Below, in pieces: positions 36,060-46,684 of a DNA stretch of 64,000 nucleotides (position 1 is its first letter; each line of letters begins with the position of its first letter). The notes beneath the pieces were generated by a model. That model was not told the DNA's origin, searched no databases, and saw only the letters and a list, made by a program, of their open reading frames with translations. The position numbers and the translations under genes were made by a program. Origin of the DNA: Candidatus Eiseniibacteriota bacterium (GTDB lineage Bacteria; Orphanbacterota; Orphanbacteria; Orphanbacterales; Orphanbacteraceae); the NCBI GenBank assembly GCA_024276995.1, contig JAJRWB010000041.1:62001-126000 (forward strand), in the 5' to 3' direction.

Positions 36060-37304
36060 CTATGTCGCGCGCAGGACGAACGATACGAGCGTCTTGTCGT
36101 CGCCTCCCATGTTGATCGACATGGCGTACGGCCTCGCGTCGCCGATCTTCACCTGGCAGTCGAGCGCCTTGCCGGTGAGCTGCATCACCATGTCGCCCAC
36201 CTGGCGGACGCCGGTGGCGCCGGTGGGATGGCCGAAGCCGATCAGACCGCCGGTGGCGTTCACGGGACACTCCCCGTCGAAGCGCGCCTTCCCGTCGAGC
36301 AGGTAGGGTGCGGCGCGTCCCGGTTCTGCGAGGCCGATCGCCTCGAGTGCGAGGAGGCCGGTGATGGTGAAGCAGTCGTGCACCTCGAGCAACCCGAGGT
36401 CGGACGGTTTCGCCCCCGCCATGGCGAGCGCTTTCGACGCGACCGCCGCGGTGGTATCGAGGCGTGCCGGATCTTCCGGGTCGCGGGCGAGATTCCCCTC
36501 GCACTGGGCGACGGCGGCGAACTCGGCGGCGTCGCTCTTCGCCACGCCGAGGTTCGCGAGACCCTCCTCGGATGCGAGGATCACGGCGGACGCGCCGTCG
36601 CTCACCTTGGAGCAGTCGAACACGTTGATATGTTCGAGAAACGCCTTCGCGTTCGGTTCGGTCATCGCCGTGGCGCGCGGATCGGGATCGGCGTTGTGGA
36701 ACTCCTGGGCCTTCGGATTCCGCCTCGCGTTCTCGATCGCTTGGGCGTACCACTCGGCCATGGCGCGACGGGTGTCTTCCCTGCCGTACTTCTCATAGTA
36801 CGCCCCCGCGCGCCGCGAGAATAGATCGGGGAAGAAGTAGACGTGCCCGTCCTTCCGCTGCCGGCTGTAATGTCCCGCGCCGGCGAGGATGTCGGCGCCG
36901 TACATCGCCTTCACCGTGTTTTGCACTTCCACGCCTACCACGAGAACCGCGTCCGCCATATCGGAGAGAATCGCGTTCGCCGCGGCGATCACCGCGAGCC
37001 CTCCCGATCCGCAGGCACCCTCCACGCGCATACACGGCTTGTGGAGCAGCTCGCCGCACGCTTCGGGCAGAAGCGCGCCGAGATGGGCCTGCCGGTTGAA
37101 CCGCGCCGCCATGAAGTTGCCGACGACCCCCTGGTCGAGGGCGCCGGGGTTCTTCACCTGGGCGACGGAATCTTTCGCCGCCTCGAGAATGTAGTGTTCG
37201 ATTCCGGGGCGAGGCTTTTTCGGATGGAACTCCTTGCGACCCGGACCGAAGAACACCGTGTGGGCGGGTGCGCATCCGAATATCTTCTTACGCAGCTTTT
37301 TCAT
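36060..37304 (-). CDS. thiolase-family acyl-CoA acetyltransferase (SCP-x-like)
   Basis: About 414 residues. Thiolases condense or cleave acyl-CoAs. Catalytic Cys98 lies in [33 protein letters not shown] holds the second active-site segment, and GFGHPTGATGVRQ the His. The closing NMGGDDKTLVSFVL is typical of the sterol-carrier-protein-like branch. The start is the ATG at 37304, with GGAGG 8 nt upstream; the GTG at 37313 is too close to that site. It lies 20 nt after the 3-hydroxyacyl-CoA dehydrogenase gene, so the pair likely performs the last two steps of beta-oxidation or the reverse. Confidence 0.9.
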   Translation of the reverse strand: MKKLRKKIFGCAPAHTVFFGPGRKEFHPKKPRPGIEHYILEAAKDSVAQVKNPGALDQGVVGNFMAARFNRQAHLGALLPEACGELLHKPCMRVEGACGSGGLAVIAAANAILSDMADAVLVVGVEVQNTVKAMYGADILAGAGHYSRQRKDGHVYFFPDLFSRRAGAYYEKYGREDTRRAMAEWYAQAIENARRNPKAQEFHNADPDPRATAMTEPNAKAFLEHINVFDCSKVSDGASAVILASEEGLANLGVAKSDAAEFAAVAQCEGNLARDPEDPARLDTTAAVASKALAMAGAKPSDLGLLEVHDCFTITGLLALEAIGLAEPGRAAPYLLDGKARFDGECPVNATGGLIGFGHPTGATGVRQVGDMVMQLTGKALDCQVKIGDARPYAMSINMGGDDKTLVSFVLRAT

Positions 37305-37323
37305 TTTCGTCACCTCCAGGATC

Positions 37324-38667
37324 TCACCCGGTGTATTCGTTGATCGGGCCGTACAGGTGGAAGAAGCCGTTGGTCAGAACGGCGTTCACGTCGCCGGCGC
37401 TGTTCGCCACGCCGTCTTTCACGAGCGCCTCGCCGATCGCCTTCGATGTCTTCAGGTACTCCATGGCGAGCTTCGCGCCCTCGCTCTCCGACACGCGCAG
37501 CGCGGAGAAGTGCGCCGCCAGCGCCTCGTCCTTCTTCCGGTCGCGGACGAGTGCCTTCCACGGGCGAAAGCCGTCCGGAAGCGCTCCGAGTTGTCTATCC
37601 GCCTCGCCGGTCCACCCGTTCGGATCGAAGGCGACATAGTCGCCCCTCTCCGGATCGTACACCGCGACCGATCTCCCCTTTTCGTACCGCAGGATCCCGT
37701 CCTTTTGCGATCCATTCGGGTTCTGCCCGCCGAGGATCTTCCTCTCCGCGAGAATGTCGATGAAATCACAGTGGAGTCCCCGATCGGGGAGGTACCGGTT
37801 CATCACCTCGAGGATGCACCGGAACACGTCGACGCCGACGTAATCGATAAGCTGTAAGATTCCCATCGGCCGGACAAGCCAATCCTGGCTGACACGGTTC
37901 ATTTTGTAGAGCGCGCCGGCCCACTCGCCGCCCTCGCGCAGCCTCTCCGCCGCGCCGATCGCGTGGAGCCCGTCGCGGATGAAATGACCGTTCCCGATGA
38001 AGCCGGCGATATCGTTCGCCGGGACCACCTTCTTGCCGAGGCGTTTCGCCAGCTCGAGGCCCGCTTCCTTCAGCTCAGGAAGCGTGGTATAGGTGGTGAT
38101 CATCTCGAGCAACTTCTGCACCGCCGGCGGGTTGTAGAAGTGGAAGCCGACGATCCTGCCGTTCAGCTCGAGCTTCCGGTCGAGGCCCCCGATGGGGATC
38201 GACGACGTGTTCGTCATATACCACGCGTCGGGATCGACGTGTTCCCGCACACGACCGAGAAGATCGATCTTCAGGTCCTCGTCCTCGAACACCGCCTCGA
38301 ACACGATCCTCGCGCCCGCGGCGCCGTTCAGATCGGTGGAAGGACGAAGGACGGACATCGCCTGGCCGACGAATTCCTCGATCATCTCGCCGTTCTCCAC
38401 GAGATCGGCACGGTCGGCGAAGAGGACACGAAGCTCGCCGACGCTATTTTCCGCCATCTTGTGGACCTGGCTCCGGACATAGCCGAGGAGGCCGTCGAGC
38501 GCCTTCTCGCTCACGTCGATCAGCGCAAGGCGGTAGACTTTCCCCTGCCCTTCGGGGGAGAGCTTCATCCGGGCGAGCTCTTTCGTGAGAAGAAGGGCGA
38601 TACCGCTCCCCATCTTCCCCGCGGCGCCGATGACCGCCGCGTTTTCGAGTCTTTCCGACAGGTTCAT
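37324..38667 (-). CDS. 3-hydroxyacyl-CoA dehydrogenase
   Basis: The 447-residue enzyme uses NAD to interconvert 3-hydroxyacyl-CoA and 3-ketoacyl-CoA. The N-terminal nucleotide site is AAVIGAAGKMGSGIALLL, with Ala in place of the usual second Gly. FEAVFEDEDLKIDLLGRV and MTNTSSIPIGGL are the conserved segments, and VGFHFYNPPAVQKLLEMI carries the catalytic His. The C-terminal domain includes the GFIGNGHFIRDG pattern. The protein is longer than the short 280-residue form because of an added C-terminal helical part. GGGAGGG precedes the ATG. It is transcribed with the thiolase downstream. Confidence 0.92.
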   Translation of the reverse strand: MNLSERLENAAVIGAAGKMGSGIALLLTKELARMKLSPEGQGKVYRLALIDVSEKALDGLLGYVRSQVHKMAENSVGELRVLFADRADLVENGEMIEEFVGQAMSVLRPSTDLNGAAGARIVFEAVFEDEDLKIDLLGRVREHVDPDAWYMTNTSSIPIGGLDRKLELNGRIVGFHFYNPPAVQKLLEMITTYTTLPELKEAGLELAKRLGKKVVPANDIAGFIGNGHFIRDGLHAIGAAERLREGGEWAGALYKMNRVSQDWLVRPMGILQLIDYVGVDVFRCILEVMNRYLPDRGLHCDFIDILAERKILGGQNPNGSQKDGILRYEKGRSVAVYDPERGDYVAFDPNGWTGEADRQLGALPDGFRPWKALVRDRKKDEALAAHFSALRVSESEGAKLAMEYLKTSKAIGEALVKDGVANSAGDVNAVLTNGFFHLYGPINEYTG

Positions 38668-38795
38668 GAGATCCCTCCCGTGAGGCTGTAGTTGTAGAGA
38701 ATCCGGGGATTATTCCGGCCGCGGGCCTTTCTCCACAAGGTCGCACAAGAGAGGGGATCGTGCAAGGGGGGCGACGCGCCGACATCCCGGGATAA

Positions 38796-38824
38796 TTGCG
38801 ATTTCGAAGAAAGGGGGCTACAAT
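38796..38824 (+). promoter_or_regulatory. promoter for the lipoprotein at 38843
   Basis: TTGCGA (38796-38801), a 17-nt spacer and TACAAT (38819-38824) form a sigma70-type promoter; AGGGGAT then precedes the ATG at 38843. Confidence 0.6.
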
Positions 38825-38842
38825 CAGGTGTAGGGGATCGTC

Positions 38843-39334
38843 ATGAGAATCCGCGTCTTCGTGCTGTTCGCGATCCTGCTCCTGTCCTGCAACGTGGAGA
38901 GGAGGGCCGACATGCCCGCCAAGCAGCTTTTCCCCCACCAGGAAGGCGCCGCCGACTGTCTGAAGCGGATCGACGCCGATCCGCTTCTTGGCGAGGGTGC
39001 CCGCCGCCTTCTCGAAATCGCCGCCGGCAAGGCTCCTTTCCGGGTGAAGCTTCGCGATCTCCAGGCCGCCAGGGCGGAGATCGTGGCGCGGTACCGCGCC
39101 CTTCCGGAGGGGAAACAGGATTTTCGCGATGAAAACGATTTCGTCTGTGTGGCGGACGATTTGCTGGAGGGAATCTTCGCCGCCGAGATCGACCGCCTGA
39201 AGAGTCTCGGAAAGATCGATCGAGTCGATGCCGGGTTCGAAGAGCTGAAGGAACTTCTCGGTGCGATCGAACTCGATCCTTCCTGGAACGACTATGCCCG
39301 GGCGCGACTCCTCGGCCGGATGGATACCGACTGA
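38843..39334 (+). CDS. small lipoprotein of unknown function
   Basis: The 163-residue protein has a short signal ending in LLLSC, so Cys16 should be lipidated. The mature part is mostly helical and charged, with several Leu-Glu-rich segments and no motif I recognise. It has its own promoter and precedes the peptidoglycan-binding cysteine-peptidase-like gene by 105 nt on the same strand. It may belong to the same functional group, for example as an envelope partner, but that is only suggested by position. Confidence 0.75.
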   Translation: MRIRVFVLFAILLLSCNVERRADMPAKQLFPHQEGAADCLKRIDADPLLGEGARRLLEIAAGKAPFRVKLRDLQAARAEIVARYRALPEGKQDFRDENDFVCVADDLLEGIFAAEIDRLKSLGKIDRVDAGFEELKELLGAIELDPSWNDYARARLLGRMDTD

Positions 39335-39439
39335 AACGCCCGTCTTCTCTCTATTTCCTTTTCGCGCAACATCGAAGCGATTCCTGCGATAAGTCGGCAT
39401 CGAACCAACAACCCATTTCTTCCACGCCGGGAGGATCGG

Positions 39440-41029
39440 ATGAAAGTCAAGGGAACGAAAGCGGGGCAAGTGGAGCCGCCCCCCGCGGCGCCGCCCAAGA
39501 AGGAGATCACCGTCGGGATTCAAAAGAGTCTCAATTTCCTCACCGACGGGAAAAAGTTGAACGAGGACGGGATCTACGGGCCGAAAACGACGGCCGCCGT
39601 TAAGAGCTTCCAGAAAGCGAACGGGATGAACGCGGACGGCATCGCCGGGCCGAAGACGACGGCTGCGCTCGAGAAGGCCTGTGCGAAACAGAAGATCGCC
39701 GTCATGAAAGAGGAGGGAAACGTCCATTCCGCGAAAGCCACGAAGGCGGAGATGAACGGCCGGATGGCGGAGCTGAAGATGAAGGAAAACACCGCCAAGT
39801 CGATGATGAGGGATCCCGCCACGGTCACGAAGCCGCCGACGAGACGCCAGCGGATCGATCTTCTCACGGCGCGTGCGCGGAAGGCGGGGCTGAGCCTGAA
39901 GGAAGCCGCCGAACTCGCGGGGAACCTCGCGAAAACGCCGTCGGGCCGGTTCGACCGGGAAGCGAAGCTCGTCGGCGATCTCCTGAACACGAAGAACCCG
40001 GACCGGGCTCTTAGAACCTATAACGGCCTGGCGGGACGGCGGGCGGCACACCCGGGCCGAATCACCCCGGAGGTCACGAGAGATCTGACCATGGCGGTCG
40101 GCCGGGCGAGGACGAACTCGAGCCAGGGGCGCGAGGGAATCATGGGGGAGACGCAGGCGCTCCGGGCGGCCGACACGCTGGCGGGCATGCCGCCGAACGA
40201 GTATGCGCGGATCCGCCACGTCCTCGACCAAGCGGGGCGCGGAGGGGGCCGCGGAAGCGACGCTCAGACCGAGCGGGGCCTTATCTTGAAGGCCCTCGCC
40301 GCAAGACAAAAGGCGTATGACCATCCGGGGATCCTCGACAGGCTTCGGATGATGGCGGACCTCCCTCATTCGGCGACGTCGCAGATCGAGAACTTCGCCG
40401 CCCGTATCCGGGGGCAGAACCGGACTCGGCTGATCAACCGGTCGACGGTGATGGACATCGACGGCGATGCACAGGCCGAGGGGCTGCAGCAACGCTTCAA
40501 CGATTCATGTGCGCCCACGACGGCGCAAATCGCCAGGGCGGAGGTCGATCCGATCTACGCGGACCACCTCCACAACCAGGCGATCCACAGCACCGCGACG
40601 AACTCGACCGCCGGGGCGGAGCAGCGCGGCATATTGACGAGACACGGGGGCATCGCGGTGGCCCGCGGACAGGCTGGGGGGCGCGGCGTATGGGGGCAGG
40701 ACGCGATGAACGACGCCGTCAGCCCGTACACGAACCGCACCTACTCGCGGAGTGCCGTGGCGAACACGAAGGCGGCGAGGACCCAGGCGCTCAACCGGAT
40801 GGAGCGGCTGCTCCGCTCCGGTGTCGATGTGCCGATCGAGGTCGCCTGGAACGGCGGCGGCGCCCATGCATTGCTGGTCACCGACGTTCGGGGAAGCGGC
40901 AGCAATCAGCGTTTCCTCGTGTCCGATCCGTGGACCGGGCAGACGAAATGGGTCACCCGGAAGGCGATCGTGAACGGAAACACCAATTTCATGGCGGGCA
41001 CCGGTCGGCTCCGCACGACGATTCAGTAG
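39440..41029 (+). CDS. peptidoglycan-binding protein with C-terminal papain/C39-like cysteine peptidase fold (putative effector)
   Basis: The 529-residue protein has no signal peptide. Residues 24-80 form a PG_binding_1 domain (LNEDGIYGPKTTAAVKSFQK then DGIAGPKTTAALEKA). Residues 90-340 are a charged, helical middle part. The C-terminal 190 residues look like a C39/papain-like peptidase: LQQRFNDSCAPTTAQIARAE with Gln350/351 and Cys357, GGGAHALLVTD with His476, and FLVSDPWTG with Asp496, in the correct Gln-Cys-His-Asp order and strand context. A cell-wall-targeting domain plus a papain-like domain without a Sec signal is an architecture used by exported toxins and effectors. GGGAGGATCGG precedes the ATG. 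A small gene follows after 12 nt. The function is inferred. Confidence 0.8.
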   Translation: MKVKGTKAGQVEPPPAAPPKKEITVGIQKSLNFLTDGKKLNEDGIYGPKTTAAVKSFQKANGMNADGIAGPKTTAALEKACAKQKIAVMKEEGNVHSAKATKAEMNGRMAELKMKENTAKSMMRDPATVTKPPTRRQRIDLLTARARKAGLSLKEAAELAGNLAKTPSGRFDREAKLVGDLLNTKNPDRALRTYNGLAGRRAAHPGRITPEVTRDLTMAVGRARTNSSQGREGIMGETQALRAADTLAGMPPNEYARIRHVLDQAGRGGGRGSDAQTERGLILKALAARQKAYDHPGILDRLRMMADLPHSATSQIENFAARIRGQNRTRLINRSTVMDIDGDAQAEGLQQRFNDSCAPTTAQIARAEVDPIYADHLHNQAIHSTATNSTAGAEQRGILTRHGGIAVARGQAGGRGVWGQDAMNDAVSPYTNRTYSRSAVANTKAARTQALNRMERLLRSGVDVPIEVAWNGGGAHALLVTDVRGSGSNQRFLVSDPWTGQTKWVTRKAIVNGNTNFMAGTGRLRTTIQ

Positions 41030-41041
41030 GAGGGACGATCG

Positions 41042-41452
41042 ATGAATACGTTCAAGGCGGATATCCGCCCTTCCGAGTATCTTGCCGGCGGGCTGGTCGA
41101 TGACGAGGGGAAGCTCCTCGAAGGGATCAACGGGGAACACTCCCTCGCCATGGCGTACCGGTTGCGGGACGACGGGTACAAGCCGGCCGAGTTCGAAACG
41201 TTTCGCAAGCGGCTGGCCGCATCCGTGGAGGCGTTCCTTCCTGCCGCGGGGGAAGGGGGATCGCCCTTCGACAAGAAGGCGCGCGCGGCGTTGCTCGAAG
41301 CAGCGGCCGGCTTTCGGGATGAATGTTCAATTATGAATGAATTGATCCTCGCGGCGGAAGGGCATATTGTCGACTGGCGGAGCTTCGCCCGTTTCATGGA
41401 GCACTTGGAGAGGATCAACGCCCAACTGGCGCTGGTCTGCCTGGTGGAATAG
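41042..41452 (+). CDS. small cytoplasmic protein paired with the cysteine-peptidase-like protein (possible immunity or chaperone)
   Basis: The 136-residue acidic, helical protein has no signal peptide or membrane segment. It starts MNTFKADIRPSEYLAGGLVD and is largely amphipathic helices rich in Glu and Ala; no family recognised. The start lies 12 nt after the stop of the peptidase-like gene, with GGAGG before it, so the two form an operon. A small acidic partner directly behind a predicted toxic or effector gene often neutralises or escorts it; here this is a guess from position and size alone. Confidence 0.7.
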   Translation: MNTFKADIRPSEYLAGGLVDDEGKLLEGINGEHSLAMAYRLRDDGYKPAEFETFRKRLAASVEAFLPAAGEGGSPFDKKARAALLEAAAGFRDECSIMNELILAAEGHIVDWRSFARFMEHLERINAQLALVCLVE

Positions 41453-41479
41453 GAAGAAAGGCTGTTTGCCGGCGGGAAT

Positions 41480-42616
41480 TCACTCCGCAGCGGGCAGCGT
41501 TACGGTGAACGTCGTTCCTTCTCCCGCGACCGACCGGAATTCGACGCGGCCGTCGAGGTAGCGCTCGGTGAGGAGTTTCACGCTCCACGTGCCGATTCCC
41601 CTGCCGGGCGTTCCCTTCGTGCTGAAGGAACGCTTGAATACTTGGAGGCGGACGTTTTCCGGCATGACGGTTCGGTTGTGGACGGAGAACGACGGTTCGT
41701 TCCCGTTCCGGAAGGAGACGGTCACCGCGTCGCCCCGGTCGCTCGCTTCGAGAGCGTTTTTCACCAGGTTGCCCAGGATCCGACCGAGGAGAACGGGATC
41801 GGTCCGCACCTTCCCTTCCGGTTTTCCTTCCAGGCGGATCGACTTTCCGCTCGCCACATCATGATGGGCGTAGGCGGCGATCGCATCGCGGATCAGCGCT
41901 GCGGCGTCGCATTCGCGGAGCCGCACCTCCAGTTCTCCCCGTTCTGCGGCAGCGAGATCTTTCTGCGCCTGGATCTCCTCGACGAGTTGGGCCGAAAGCC
42001 GGCGGGCGTCGTCGATCAGCTCGGCGTCATCGCCGTTTCCTTCCCCTTCGACAAGTTCGAGAAGCCCCCGGAGTCCCCCGGCGGAGTTGATGATATCGTG
42101 GAAGAAGAGCCGCTCGAGAACGGCGCGGCGTTTCTCGTCCGACGTGTCCCGTATGGCGAAGACGGTGAACCGCCGCCCGCCCACATGGATCGACCGCGTC
42201 CACACCTTCAGATCGAGGGCGGTCGAGCCGTCCTCTCCCGTGGCGATGCGACATTCCTGCACCTGCGTATCACGTGCTTCGACGCACGTGGCGATCGCCC
42301 GGCCCGCGCCGCAGTAGCGGCATGAGTGGGACGTTCCGCACCCCGCCTCCTCTTCCCACGCGTGAATGCATCCGACCAGCTCTCCCGGCCGTCCACCGAT
42401 CATCTCCGGAGCGCTCTTCCCGAGAAGCGTCTCCATCTTGTCGTTCGCCATCACCACCTGGCGGTTGTCGTTCAAGATCACCGCCGGCTCCGGGAACCCG
42501 TGGAGAAGAGCGACGATCTCTTCGTTTGACCGGATCCTCTCGTAGTCGGCGATCACCGCCGCCTCGTCCGCTCTTTCGGGCGGTGCGAAATGGGTTTTCA
42601 GTTTCGTCGTATCCAT
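41480..42616 (-). CDS. PAS-domain sensor histidine kinase with a cysteine cluster
   Basis: About 378 residues, no membrane segments, so cytoplasmic. Residues 28-160 are a PAS domain (EPAVILNDNRQVVMANDKME) with an inserted cysteine group: Cys83, Cys93, Cys99 and Cys102 in a GCGTSHSCRYCGAG context. The phospho-acceptor is His173 in FFHDIINSAGGLRG. The ATPase domain has LGRILGNLVKNALEASD, the glycine boxes GRGIGTWSVKLL and GEGTTFTVTLP. No response regulator is adjacent, so it is an orphan kinase. The cysteines may bind metal or an Fe-S cluster for redox sensing, or simply form a structural site. The start at 42616 has GGAGG upstream. Confidence 0.88.
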   Translation of the reverse strand: MDTTKLKTHFAPPERADEAAVIADYERIRSNEEIVALLHGFPEPAVILNDNRQVVMANDKMETLLGKSAPEMIGGRPGELVGCIHAWEEEAGCGTSHSCRYCGAGRAIATCVEARDTQVQECRIATGEDGSTALDLKVWTRSIHVGGRRFTVFAIRDTSDEKRRAVLERLFFHDIINSAGGLRGLLELVEGEGNGDDAELIDDARRLSAQLVEEIQAQKDLAAAERGELEVRLRECDAAALIRDAIAAYAHHDVASGKSIRLEGKPEGKVRTDPVLLGRILGNLVKNALEASDRGDAVTVSFRNGNEPSFSVHNRTVMPENVRLQVFKRSFSTKGTPGRGIGTWSVKLLTERYLDGRVEFRSVAGEGTTFTVTLPAAE

Positions 42617-42755
42617 ACCGGGGTCCTCCACGTTGAGACACGTGCCGCTTCTCCTTTTTTATCGTCGTGTCGCACGGGGACGCAAAGGAGGGGGGAGATT
42701 CCTGTCGGCAGGGGGGGGCTTTCACGGGAACCGGTGGGACAGGATCGCGTGATTC

Positions 42756-43567
42756 TTACCAGTACTTCTCGACGTGAAGGTTTCCCTGCTCCTTTTTCGT
42801 GTGCAGGGTGAAGCCTTTTCCCTCGAGGAGGACCTGCATCTGGTCGACCATCGCGGGGTTGCCGCAGAGGAAGACGCTCAGCCGGGCCGGGTCGAGCCCG
42901 AAGCCGGCTCGCTCTTCGAGAAGGCCGTCTTCGAGCACCGTGTGGACCCGTCCGGCGTGGCCCTTCCAACTCGTGTCCTTCTCGACGCGCGTCACGGTGG
43001 GGATGTACGTCAGGTTCGAACAGCACCGGTCGAGGGCTTCGAATTCCGACCGGTAGCCGAGATCCCACGAGTAACGTGCCCCGTGGATCACGACGAAGTG
43101 CCGTCCCGTATCACAGTGCAACGCGGTGCGAACCATGGCGACGAACGGCGCGAGACCGGTGCCGGTGGAGATCATGAGGAGATCGTTTTCAGGGATCACG
43201 TCGTCGAGGGTGAAGTGGCCTGTCGCCTTATGGCCGAGCCAGAGGCGATCCCCCTCGGCAAGCTGGAAGAGCCGCGGCGTGAGCTTTCCCGACTGGACGA
43301 GGGAGATGTAAAACTCGATATACTCTCCCTGGCGGCTCGATGAGCTGATCGAGTACGCCCGGCGGATGAGCTTGTCGGGCGGCGGCGGCTTGTCTTCCCG
43401 GTCGCTGAACTCCACCCGCTCCGCCGAGCCGGGGAGACCGAGCACGGTGTACTGTCCCGGCTCGAACGAGAAGAGGGGGCCGTCGGGCACCACTCGGATG
43501 ATCATGAGCGAATGGTGCATATCGAAACGCTTCACCAACGTAGCGTTCATCGGAACGTCGCGCGCCA

Positions 43568-43568
<1 letters not shown>
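42756..43568 (-). CDS. fpr: ferredoxin/flavodoxin-NADP reductase
   Basis: The 270-residue FAD enzyme moves electrons between NADP(H) and ferredoxin or flavodoxin. The FAD site is RRAYSISSSS, the NADP site is ISTGTGLAPFVAMVR, and the late motif VFLCGNPAMVDQM is followed by the C-terminal HVEKYW, close to the aromatic end of E. coli Fpr. The ATG at 43568 shares a base with the glnS stop (TGATG), so the two genes are translationally coupled, an odd pairing with no obvious functional link. An upstream in-frame start would lie within glnS and is rejected. Confidence 0.93.
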
Positions 43569-45283
<1,715 letters not shown>

Positions 45284-45655
45284 CGGTCGGAAGCCTCCAT
45301 GTACGGGCGCACTGCGCCACGGAAAGGATTACGGAAGGATAACGGTAGAACCGCGGCGTGTCCACCACGCGGTCGATTCGGGCGCTCCGCTGCCCGGCCG
45401 TCCCAGCCGTCCCGTGTAAGATCCCGCCGATCGGCGACACTCACCGATGGGCCGGTGAAGCGGACACCGCAGCCGGCTCGATCGAAGGATCCGGTCGTTT
45501 GACAGGGTCGGGTGGTTCGGAGGTGCTTAAACTTGGGGGAGCTTGCCCTCTCGGACCCCCGGCCCGACCACCTTTTCGCCTGAAACACTTCTTTGTCGTG
45601 CATGCCGTGCCGATACCGCTTGCTAGTGGTCACCAACGGCTATAGTTTCTTCAAT
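45284..45655. other. 372-nt divergent region between glnS and the metal regulator
   Basis: No gene was accepted here. It holds the -10 TATAGT of the regulator at 45641-45646. Directly upstream is a small palindrome TGGTcACCA (45627-45635), which could be an operator for the DtxR-like protein. A TTGACA at 45499-45504 has no -10 at a suitable distance. Confidence 0.45.
45641..45646 (+). promoter_or_regulatory. -10 element of the DtxR-FeoA/feoB operon
   Basis: TATAGT lies 9 nt before the ATG at 45656, so the leader would be a few bases at most. The adjacent palindrome at 45627-45635 overlaps the expected -35 to -10 spacer, a usual place for a repressor site. Confidence 0.5.
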
Positions 45656-46684
45656 ATGATAGACCCACGCGTTTCGCTCGGCGCGATCGCCCTCTTCGCC
45701 GCGCTCGCAGCAGTTCTCTTCCGCCCGCGGAAAGGGCTCTTCCGGCGCTGGCGGCAGCAGTCGAAGATGACCCTTCGCGTACGGATCGAGGACGCGCTGA
45801 AGCATTTCCACGAAGCCGAATACCAGGGGCGTCCGCCCACCGTGCAGAGCCTCGCCGGCACGCTCGGGATGAATGACGGCGAGGCGGCGGCGCTCATCGC
45901 GCGCGTCGAGGCGCTCGGCCTGGTCGAACGGAAAGGGGGCGAACTGAGTCTCACCTCCGCCGGACGGGCCGACGCCCTCCGGGTGATCCGTCTCCACAGG
46001 CTGTACGAGCGCTACCTCGCCGAGGAAACCGGTGTGGGCGAGCTTGAATGGCACGATCTCGCCGAGGAGAGGGAGCACCATCTCACCGCCGAGCAGGAGG
46101 CGCTTCTCACCGCCCGTCTCGGAAACCCGCTCTACGATCCCCACGGCGATCCGATCCCCACGAGCGAAGGGGACCTCCCTTCGCAGGAGGGAACGCCCCT
46201 CTCCGATCTTCCCGCCGGGAAGCCGGGACGGATCATCCACCTCGAGGACGAGCCGGCCGAGGTGTACGCCCAGCTCGTGGCGGAAGGGCTCTACCTCGGC
46301 ATGGGGATCCGCATTCTCGAAACGTCGCCCGAGCGGATCCTCTTCCTGGCGGACGGCGAGGAGCACCGCCTCGCCCCGGTGGTGGCGGCGAATATCTCGG
46401 TGGTCACCCTTCCCGAGGAGGAGATCGAACCGGGACCGGTGGAAACCCTCGCATCCCTCAGGCCGGGAGAGAAAGGGGAGGTGATCCGCATCGTGCGCGC
46501 GTGCCGCGGCAGGCAGCGGCGACGGCTGATGGATCTGGGCATCCTCCCCGGCACGGTGATCGAGGCGCGCATGAGAAGCGCGTCGGGCGATCCGACGGCG
46601 TACGGCGTGCGCGGCACCCTTGTCGCCCTTCGAAAAGAGCAGGCTGAAATGATCCACATCAGCCGTCCCGGCGAGGCGGCATGA
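45656..46684 (+). CDS. membrane-anchored DtxR/MntR-like metal regulator with two FeoA domains
   Basis: The 342-residue protein starts with one hydrophobic helix (about 7-22: [16 protein letters not shown]) followed by basic residues, so the rest should sit in the cytoplasm. Residues 38-105 are a winged helix ([26 protein letters not shown]) and 106-165 the DtxR dimer and metal region ([23 protein letters not shown]). Two FeoA/SH3-like domains follow: about 180-252 ([16 protein letters not shown]) and 264-336 ([17 protein letters not shown] ... [15 protein letters not shown]). DtxR proteins repress iron or manganese genes when metal is bound; FeoA domains assist FeoB. Its stop overlaps the feoB ATG. 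The start at 45656 fits the -10 and the protein pattern; an in-frame ATG at 45593 is less likely. Confidence 0.85.
   Translation: MIDPRVSLGAIALFAALAAVLFRPRKGLFRRWRQQSKMTLRVRIEDALKHFHEAEYQGRPPTVQSLAGTLGMNDGEAAALIARVEALGLVERKGGELSLTSAGRADALRVIRLHRLYERYLAEETGVGELEWHDLAEEREHHLTAEQEALLTARLGNPLYDPHGDPIPTSEGDLPSQEGTPLSDLPAGKPGRIIHLEDEPAEVYAQLVAEGLYLGMGIRILETSPERILFLADGEEHRLAPVVAANISVVTLPEEEIEPGPVETLASLRPGEKGEVIRIVRACRGRQRRRLMDLGILPGTVIEARMRSASGDPTAYGVRGTLVALRKEQAEMIHISRPGEAA

Noticed and set aside
38444-40492. Long minus-strand frame crossing the dehydrogenase start, the lipoprotein and the peptidase-like gene
   Set aside because: It crosses a promoter and two real genes and reads as low-complexity sequence.
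39440-41029. Phage endolysin interpretation of the PG-binding protein
   Set aside because: No phage genes, holin or wall-cleaving amidase or lysozyme motif nearby; the C-terminal domain looks like a cysteine peptidase.
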